Source: Treponema sp.
GTDB taxonomy: Bacteria > Spirochaetota > Spirochaetia > Treponematales > Treponemataceae
NCBI GenBank assembly: GCA_024690865.1
Contig: JAILON010000106.1
Span: forward strand, 1 to 64,000
DNA length: 64,000 nucleotides
Reading direction: 5' to 3'
Part shown: positions 57,880 to 64,000 of the stretch, piece by piece
How the letters are laid out: every line of letters starts with the position of its first letter
Numbering within the stretch: the stretch's first letter is position 1
Translations under genes and position numbers: made by a program
Notes under the pieces: generated by a model
Databases searched by the model: none
The model's input: the letters and a program-made list of their open reading frames with translations, nothing else
Told to the model about the DNA's origin: nothing

Positions 57880-58108
57880 GACACAATACATCCAAAAACT
57901 CCATTTCACGCGAATTCACGCAAAAATATGGAGCCTTTTGCCCTACAAATTCCCTATCGGAAACCGCCACAGGCAAATTAAGTTTTTTCAAACAAACTTT
58001 TATACCCCGCCGCCCCTGCCTGTTTCCCAGGCCACCCATCGGGAGCCTCCGGCACCGCCTCCCAGCCGTCCCAGGGCCGTTCCAAGGTGTCGCCACGGAC
58101 GGCAGAAT

Positions 58109-59140
58109 TCAGTCCGCCCGCTGGCCGTCCGCGGCAATCCGGTCCAGCTCCTCCAGGCCCAAGCCCGTCGCCTGGGCTATCTGCCCGCGGGTCAGCACGC
58201 CCATCGCCAGCAGCTTGCGCGCGGTCTCCTCCTTCTCGGCCCTCTGTACCTCCTTCTGGACCTCCATCTCTATCTCCTTCCGGGCCTCCTTCAGTTTCTT
58301 CCGCAGTTCCCGCCTCACTCCCTTCTCAATCCCGAGCCTCAGCTCGTTTTTGTAGTCCGCCTCGGCCCTGTCCATCGACAGGTGGTAGGCCCACGCCCTT
58401 TCTTCATCCGTAACCTTGTTGTACGACCTCATCGCCATGACCAACTCCTCCCTCCATTCCGGCTTGCTGCCCAGCTCGGCAAGAACATATTCATCCGTGC
58501 TCCCCGCTATGAATTTACACCAGTTCGCCGCCTTTTTCAAGCTTGGATCCACTTCCCCCAAGCCGTCCGCGGTGTCCTTCAGGCTGAAGAACAGGATCTG
58601 CAGCCGGTCCGAAAGCAGCGTCCCGTCGTCCAGCCTCATCATCGCACGGTGGAAAAACTTCCTGTCAGCGAACAAGTCGAAGTCTATGAGGAAAATCTGG
58701 TACACGAAGGGCACCGTCCTGTAGTCCTCCCCCTCCTTGAGCGTCCCGGCCAGCAGCTTGCTGCCGTAGTACAGGGCCCGGACCTTCTGGTTGTCGTTCG
58801 CCCTGGTCAGCTGCAGCTCTATGTCCGCCCGCTGGCCGCCGTCGAACTCGCAGTTGATGTCCAGCCGGGGCTTCTTCTTGCCCACGATGTCGGGCAGGAG
58901 CTCGGGGTTCCTCACGCTTGCCCACCGCACCTTCCTCCCGGTCACCGCAGAAAGGAAGTAGCGCAGGCAGGTCTTCGATTCCCTGGTGTCGCTGGCAAGA
59001 AAAAGCTTGAAGGGGACGTCGCTCTTCAACGATATCCTCCGCCCCTGCGCAACCATGCGAGCCGCAAGCTCCAGGACCTCACGTCCAAAAAACTCCTCTT
59101 CCCCCGCAGACGGAAAGGCATGCTCCGTGTTGTGATTCAT
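58109..59140 (-). CDS. Rpn/PDDEXK_2 family nuclease (transposase-associated)
   Basis: SDVPFKLFLASDTRESKTCLRYFLSAVTGRKV...RLDINCEFDGGQRADIELQL. Confidence 0.88.
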   Translation of the reverse strand: MNHNTEHAFPSAGEEEFFGREVLELAARMVAQGRRISLKSDVPFKLFLASDTRESKTCLRYFLSAVTGRKVRWASVRNPELLPDIVGKKKPRLDINCEFDGGQRADIELQLTRANDNQKVRALYYGSKLLAGTLKEGEDYRTVPFVYQIFLIDFDLFADRKFFHRAMMRLDDGTLLSDRLQILFFSLKDTADGLGEVDPSLKKAANWCKFIAGSTDEYVLAELGSKPEWREELVMAMRSYNKVTDEERAWAYHLSMDRAEADYKNELRLGIEKGVRRELRKKLKEARKEIEMEVQKEVQRAEKEETARKLLAMGVLTRGQIAQATGLGLEELDRIAADGQRAD

Positions 59141-59398
59141 CTAATGCACCTCTGTACACCTTATCTCCGTACAGGGCAGCATTTTTGTCACTTTTCCACG
59201 AAGAAATCTGAGAAAAAACGTAAGCTTGTTTCAAAATTCGGGTATTTTTAAAACTGCATCACTATTTTAGTGTTTGCAGACACTATCCTGCCTTATGGAG
59301 CGTGCCACATGCTGGCCGCCGCTGGGATTGGCTATCCTGACGAAGTATGTGACCTCGTTCTCGCTGACAATCCCGCCGCCGTTGTACGGCATCCCCGC

Positions 59399-60049
59399 CT
59401 ATATCGTCTTGAACCTGTTCGCCGTCGCCTTCCCGTGTCCGTAGTGGAGCGTCCGCTCGCCCAGGGATGTGATTCTTTCCGCGCTTTTCCGTATTGCGTC
59501 CAGGTTGCTGTAGAGGTGGCCCGTCGCGGGACTCAGCCAGTTGTCGAGGGCATCGCCGACGAGGAGGTCTTTCCCGGCGACGTCTATGCCGATGGAACCG
59601 GCCGTGTGTCCCGGAAGCTCCATGACCTTCGCATCGATTCCATACGGGGAAAGGTCATCGCCTTCTTTGACGTATATCAACTTTTCCGGCTTTTCAACTT
59701 TCCTGTCCCGCAGGTCGTTCAGGGACAGGCCGAGCACGACGCGTCCCACCAGCCCGTATGACATGAGGGGTTGCCTGTCATAGCTGTCGAACAGTTCCAG
59801 GTCCGCCTGATGGACGGCGACGGGGATGCCGAAGTGCTTCGCAAGCCGGGCAGCGTTCTCCGCGTGGTCAAAGTGCACGTGCGTCAGCACGATAAGCTTC
59901 ATCGTGTACGCGCCGCATTCCGCAAGGACCTTTTCGTAGCCCGCCGCGCTCCCCGTATCGACGAGGATTGCATTGCTCCCCTTCGCGACAAGATAGCAGT
60001 TGTCAGTTCCGCCCTGTATCCGGCGTACCGTGTGCGCAGTCTGTTCCAT
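59399..60049 (-). CDS. MBL-fold metallo-hydrolase
   Basis: VLTHVHFDHAENAARLAKHFG, GHTAGSIGI, LLVGDAL. Confidence 0.92.
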   Translation of the reverse strand: MEQTAHTVRRIQGGTDNCYLVAKGSNAILVDTGSAAGYEKVLAECGAYTMKLIVLTHVHFDHAENAARLAKHFGIPVAVHQADLELFDSYDRQPLMSYGLVGRVVLGLSLNDLRDRKVEKPEKLIYVKEGDDLSPYGIDAKVMELPGHTAGSIGIDVAGKDLLVGDALDNWLSPATGHLYSNLDAIRKSAERITSLGERTLHYGHGKATANRFKTI

Positions 60050-60051
60050 CG

Positions 60052-60708
60052 TTATTCCTCCTCGGTTTTATGCTCAAAGTCCAGCCTGAGCAGCTCCTTG
60101 CCGTTCGGCAGGGGAAAGGCCTCCCGCAGTATCCGCGCATAGCCGATGCCACGCATCACGTCCGTCAGTGCCTGCTCTTCCATCTGATGGTGCACCTCGT
60201 CCAGCCGGTCAAAGGCGTGCAGGTAGGGCGAGTCGGAAACCCACTGCGCCTCGTCCCTGTTGATTTGTATCGCGCAGGAAACGTAGTCCGGCTTTACCTG
60301 ACGGATGACCTTCTGGAATGCCGGGTAGCCGATGTATTCAATCAAGAGGTTCGCAATGACAAGCTCGGACGCGGGAAGCTTCTCGCATTCGTTCGCCACA
60401 TCGACGCAGAGGCACTGCAATATGCCCGCGAGGTTTGCATGCCGTTCTGCCGCCGCCGCAAGGTACTGCCCGTTTATGTCGATGCCGTAGACGGCCGTGT
60501 ACTTTTCGGGACGCACGTGCTCAAGCCCGTTCCCCCCCGCGACGCCGAGGACCATCGCGCTTGTGACCGGGTAGGCCTCGAACTGCCCTTTCATCATGGC
60601 GTTCATCGTCTGGAGCTGGTTCACGGAGCTCAGGCTCATGTGCTTCTCGTAGTCGTCAAGGGATATACCCGTCCACGGATTGTCATACTCGTTCATTATT
60701 TCCTCCAT
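60052..60708 (-). CDS. Class I SAM-dependent methyltransferase
   Basis: AMVLGVAGGNGLEHV...VYGIDIN. Confidence 0.82.
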   Translation of the reverse strand: MEEIMNEYDNPWTGISLDDYEKHMSLSSVNQLQTMNAMMKGQFEAYPVTSAMVLGVAGGNGLEHVRPEKYTAVYGIDINGQYLAAAAERHANLAGILQCLCVDVANECEKLPASELVIANLLIEYIGYPAFQKVIRQVKPDYVSCAIQINRDEAQWVSDSPYLHAFDRLDEVHHQMEEQALTDVMRGIGYARILREAFPLPNGKELLRLDFEHKTEEE

Positions 60709-61669
60709 TTTCCTCCCCCATCGGCGCGCCGGGAACGGCAGCGGACTCCGGAATGGTCGGATTGTCCTGTGCCTTCATTTTTCCTCCCATCTTTCCTCCC
60801 GTTGCCTTGTTCCAGCGGACAAACGCCACGCCGATGATGAGCACATAGCCGACGATGCTTGACGGGAGCGGCATTTCATGCAGGAACAGGAAGCCCCACA
60901 AAGTTGCGAACAGCACCTGCGTATAGTCAAAGACGGACAGGTTCTTCGCCGGGGTGAACTTGTACGCGCTCGTTATGGAGAACTGACCGAGCGCGGCGGA
61001 TGCCCCTGCCAGAACCAGCATGAGCCACTGGGCCGCGCTCATCGGCACGAAGTGTGCCAGCATGAAGGGCAGGGTCAGCAGGCAGGAGAAGAGCGAGAAG
61101 CATATCACGATGACGGGAGTCTTCGCGCCTTTCCCGGTTGCCCTGCGGACGAACACATACGCGGTGCCTGCCCCGAACCCGCCGTACAGGCCTGCGAGGG
61201 ACGGGACGAGCGCCATGTTGCTGCCCGTCGGCCGTATGATGAACAGGGCACCGATGAACGCGATGAGCGTGGCGATGATGTCCGTCCGAGAGGGCTTTTC
61301 CCGCAGCAGGGGAATGGACAGGACAATCGCGAAGAAGGGCGACAGCTTGTTCAGCATGTTCGAGTCCGCCAGCACGAGCTTGTCGATTGCATAGAAGTTC
61401 GCGATGACCGCCGTCGTTCCAAAGAGGCAGCGGAAGAATATGTCCGGGCCGTATGCCTTCGTTATGACGAACTTTTCCCGCTTGCTGAGCAATGTGCCGG
61501 CTGCTATTACAAGTGCGACGGCATTGCGGAAAAAGGCTTTCTGCATGGTCGGAAGCTTCCCCGAAAGGCGCACGAAAAAGGTCATCAGCGAGAAACCAAT
61601 ACCCGCAAGGATGATGCATACAATGCCCTTTATCTGCTCGTTCCTGCCGCCTGTGCTGGCAGCGTCCAT
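60683..61669 (-). CDS. DMT (EamA) family transporter
   Basis: Ten hydrophobic segments; LSPFFAIVLSIPLLREKPSRTDIIATLIAFIGALFIIRP. Confidence 0.9.
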   Translation of the reverse strand: MDAASTGGRNEQIKGIVCIILAGIGFSLMTFFVRLSGKLPTMQKAFFRNAVALVIAAGTLLSKREKFVITKAYGPDIFFRCLFGTTAVIANFYAIDKLVLADSNMLNKLSPFFAIVLSIPLLREKPSRTDIIATLIAFIGALFIIRPTGSNMALVPSLAGLYGGFGAGTAYVFVRRATGKGAKTPVIVICFSLFSCLLTLPFMLAHFVPMSAAQWLMLVLAGASAALGQFSITSAYKFTPAKNLSVFDYTQVLFATLWGFLFLHEMPLPSSIVGYVLIIGVAFVRWNKATGGKMGGKMKAQDNPTIPESAAVPGAPMGEENGGNNERV

Positions 61670-61724
61670 ATCGAACCTCCCTTTGTGCCCATCATACCGC
61701 ATCCCGGCGGGAATTTCCAGAGCC

Positions 61725-61819
61725 GGGCCCCGGAAGCGCGGGCCGCCACATGCCGCCTCATGTCGCCACCACAGACGGGAGCAATTGGGGCCCCGGAAGC
61801 GCGGCCGCCACATGCCGCC
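61725..61819. repeat. Short direct repeat GGGCCCCGGAAGCGCG(GG)CCGCCACATGCCGCC, two copies
   Basis: 61725-61757 and 61788-61819, one-base length difference. Confidence 0.85.
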
Positions 61820-61883
61820 ACCTGCGGCCGCCCCCGAGAAGGCGGCCCTTCCCATTCCCCGCGGAATATGGGATACTGGGGGT

Positions 61884-62747
61884 ATGAAGAACATGCCGAC
61901 CTATAAACAGCTCGATGAAATGATGGAAAGTGACTTCTGCCTCTTCGTTTTCATACTGACGGATATGCAAGGGATTCTGGAGGACGACCAGAAAACTGTG
62001 GAAAAGCAGTTGTATTCCGACGAACTGGCGGTCCTGGCCGACACCAACGCACAGATTGTGGAGATGTTGCAGGATAAGGAATTCTTCTTCGGGAAGAGCG
62101 AAGAGGAACTTATCATCAGCATGTTCGAGCGGCTTCCCGAAAAGAACCGGGATAGCGTTGCATTTGCCATGGACACGTTCGTCAAGCTGATCCAGGCGAA
62201 CTTGGAGAAAACGAAGGGGAAACACCGCAAAAAGCAGGAGGACCTGCTGGCCAGGTGCCTTTACATCACGGAGCTGCTGTACCTCCTGTTCAATCAGATT
62301 GATTCGGACACTCCCTACCGGGAGGCTTTCTCCATAGGGCTGGATGCCGCAGAGGAGATGCTCGACACCGATTTATGGAAAGAAGACAACGAAGAGCTGT
62401 GGGGCAAGGACTGTGCGGAGAACCGAAGGGCTTTCATCAAGGGACTTCGTGACAAGCTGGAGCAGGCGGACAAGAAGGAAGCCCTGGAAAAGACCCTCTG
62501 CGGCATTCTGGACGGCCTCGGCACGGATGACAGGAACTATATCTGCTGCGAGGTGATGGACTATGCGGAACTAGACACGCTGGACAAGCTGGACGAGATG
62601 CGGGGGGAATACGGAGGAACGGAAGTGGACCTGTCCGCATATATGGACAGGGCCGCAGCCGCCAAGCAGATGGCACGGAACTTGCGCAAGAAGTACGCCC
62701 CACCCGCAGACAATTCCGATACGGAGGACACCGACACGGAAGAATAA
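61884..62747 (+). CDS. Protein of unknown function
   Basis: Long ORF with clean start after GGGGG; no family recognised. Confidence 0.7.
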   Translation: MKNMPTYKQLDEMMESDFCLFVFILTDMQGILEDDQKTVEKQLYSDELAVLADTNAQIVEMLQDKEFFFGKSEEELIISMFERLPEKNRDSVAFAMDTFVKLIQANLEKTKGKHRKKQEDLLARCLYITELLYLLFNQIDSDTPYREAFSIGLDAAEEMLDTDLWKEDNEELWGKDCAENRRAFIKGLRDKLEQADKKEALEKTLCGILDGLGTDDRNYICCEVMDYAELDTLDKLDEMRGEYGGTEVDLSAYMDRAAAAKQMARNLRKKYAPPADNSDTEDTDTEE

Positions 62748-62917
62748 GGACTTCTGGCCGCAGCCGGACGGCCCTACGAATTGCCTGCCGGCCCGACTCA
62801 ACCGGCCCTGCCAATTGCCTGCCGGCCCGACGCGGGACGTAGGCCGGGTGCTAACTCGACTCAGTCCGGGTACGGACTGAACGCGGGCCGATGCTGACCT
62901 CCTCGGAAGCGGGAACG

Positions 62918-63793
62918 TCAGTCCGCAGCCGCAGGCTGGCCCGCCGTGCCCGCTTCCGCCCCGTCAACGCTCGTGATAGTGCCGTCAAAGTATACGAAAT
63001 CCGCATCCGGATATTTCCAGACCGCGCGGAATATGGTGGGCCGCTTTATGCCGTCCGAATAGACCGCGTAGCCTTCGCAGCGGGCTTCCCAGGGAATGTA
63101 TTCGACCGTTCCGTCAGAGGAAGCCTGCCCCCGTTCATCCGTCGAAAAGCAAACCATCTCTCCCCCATCGTTGAAATGGAAGCGGCCGGCAGCGCGTACC
63201 CCCTCGTTCTCTATGCGGGCCTCCACGGTATACACGTCAATCTGCGTGAAGCTCACGCAATCCTGCAGGAGCGCTTCCGGCAGGAATATGCTTTCCGCAA
63301 GATAGGTAACGAGGCACGCCTTGTCCATCTCGGAGCCGGTCTGGTCAAACAGGGTCAAAAGCTTCGCGAGCACGCCCTTCATGCCGCCTTTTCCGCCCGT
63401 ATAATAGTCATAGCCCTGGAAAGGCACTCCGAACATCCTCGCGTCAATGAAGGCAAGCCGTGACGGGGTATCCGCAAAATCCATCTGCGTATAGTCAATC
63501 TGGAGATTCGGCCGGTTCCTTCCCAGCGAGAACGCGATATCCCTGTATTCCATCGCCAGCACGGATTTCCGCTCCCTGCCGATATAGCCGCAGGCTTCCA
63601 TATACTTCTGGAGCAGGGGCGGCAGCCTTTCAAAATCCTCCTTTGCATACAGGCCGCCGTTCGTACGCAGCTGTGCGGCCTGCGCCCGTGCCGCGGCATC
63701 CCGCAGGAACTGCCTCTTGAACGGAGAATAGGGTATGCCGAACCATACCGCCACTAAAAGAACAAGGACCGCAACGCCCGCCAGAATTTTCAT
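62918..63793 (-). CDS. DUF6544-like protein
   Basis: N-terminal TM; YMEACGYIGRERKSVLAMEYRDIAFSLG...PFQGYDYYTGGKGGMKGVLAKLLTLFD. Confidence 0.72.
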   Translation of the reverse strand: MKILAGVAVLVLLVAVWFGIPYSPFKRQFLRDAAARAQAAQLRTNGGLYAKEDFERLPPLLQKYMEACGYIGRERKSVLAMEYRDIAFSLGRNRPNLQIDYTQMDFADTPSRLAFIDARMFGVPFQGYDYYTGGKGGMKGVLAKLLTLFDQTGSEMDKACLVTYLAESIFLPEALLQDCVSFTQIDVYTVEARIENEGVRAAGRFHFNDGGEMVCFSTDERGQASSDGTVEYIPWEARCEGYAVYSDGIKRPTIFRAVWKYPDADFVYFDGTITSVDGAEAGTAGQPAAAD

Positions 63794-63823
63794 CTCTTTC
63801 TCCCTACCAAAATCTGATTCCAA

Positions 63824-64000
63824 CTACAGGAAATACGTCCGCATCTCGCCCTTGCCCTTGACGGAGACTTCCACACCCTCCCCGTAGCTGAACGCGTCCC
63901 TGGTCTGCTCCCAGGTCGCCTCGCTCACGTGGATGCGCATGGGCATGCCGGTGCTCTCCATGCGGCTCGCGACGTTGACGGTGTCGCCCCAGAGGTCGTA
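63824..64000 (-). CDS. Adenylate/guanylate cyclase catalytic domain, C-terminal fragment (cut by window edge)
   Basis: Reverse translation [31 protein letters not shown]...[10 protein letters not shown]. Confidence 0.85.
   Translation of the reverse strand, partial: YDLWGDTVNVASRMESTGMPMRIHVSEATWEQTRDAFSYGEGVEVSVKGKGEMRTYFL

Noticed and set aside
57938-59251. 437-aa plus-strand ORF antisense to the Rpn nuclease
   Set aside because: The minus-strand frame has a clear PDDEXK_2 signature; the plus-strand ORF has none.
60878-61906. 342-aa plus-strand ORF antisense to the EamA transporter
   Set aside because: Antisense shadow ORF with charged low-complexity sequence.
1-64000. tRNA or rRNA genes
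   Set aside because: None recognised by eye; a tRNAscan-type run would be decisive and was not possible.

Overview
The window is a GC-rich bacterial chromosome segment, probably from a spirochaete such as Treponema (inferred from gene content and style, not proven). It holds about 60 supportable protein genes and no tRNA, rRNA, CRISPR array or intact IS element that I could recognise. Main blocks: (i) 1-12.3 kb, a type I restriction-modification locus (hsdM, hsdS, hsdR) carrying AT-rich cargo: ORF6N/PLD-like, DUF1016 nuclease, a DUF4365 gene coupled to an unknown gene, a HigBA-like toxin-antitoxin, and DUF2971; (ii) 12.4-18.2 kb, a maltose-type ABC operon with a GH13 enzyme; (iii) metK; (iv) 19.9-25.4 kb, a second defence-like block with a split type IIG-like RM enzyme, a membrane protein and a second DUF1016 nuclease; (v) 25.8-36.1 kb, housekeeping and accessory genes (NifX-like, HD, CPBP, ACT, YczE, NUDIX, WYL regulator, DJ-1, MgtC, CPA antiporter); (vi) 36.2-39.6 kb, an unknown operon with acidic-tailed proteins and a frameshifted LRR gene beside an XRE regulator; (vii) 39.6-46.7 kb, mixed genes including MutY-like, ABC-F, TtcA-like and a MocR-like aminotransferase domain without an HTH; (viii) 46.9-49.6 kb, an orphan phage-like lysis cassette behind a heavily structured leader; (ix) 49.6-64 kb, ABC-2 exporter, LysR, hydrolases, Rpn nuclease, an outer-membrane protein and others. 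The strongest unexplained structures are a four-copy array of a 15-bp motif with exact 33-bp period inside 10-bp inverted repeats (55.9-56.07 kb), a family of CAGTTKCAAAAG palindromes (one inside a coding region), several partial gene-end duplications, and the lysis cassette with a long out-of-frame overlap. All family names come from motif recognition by eye; no database search was run.
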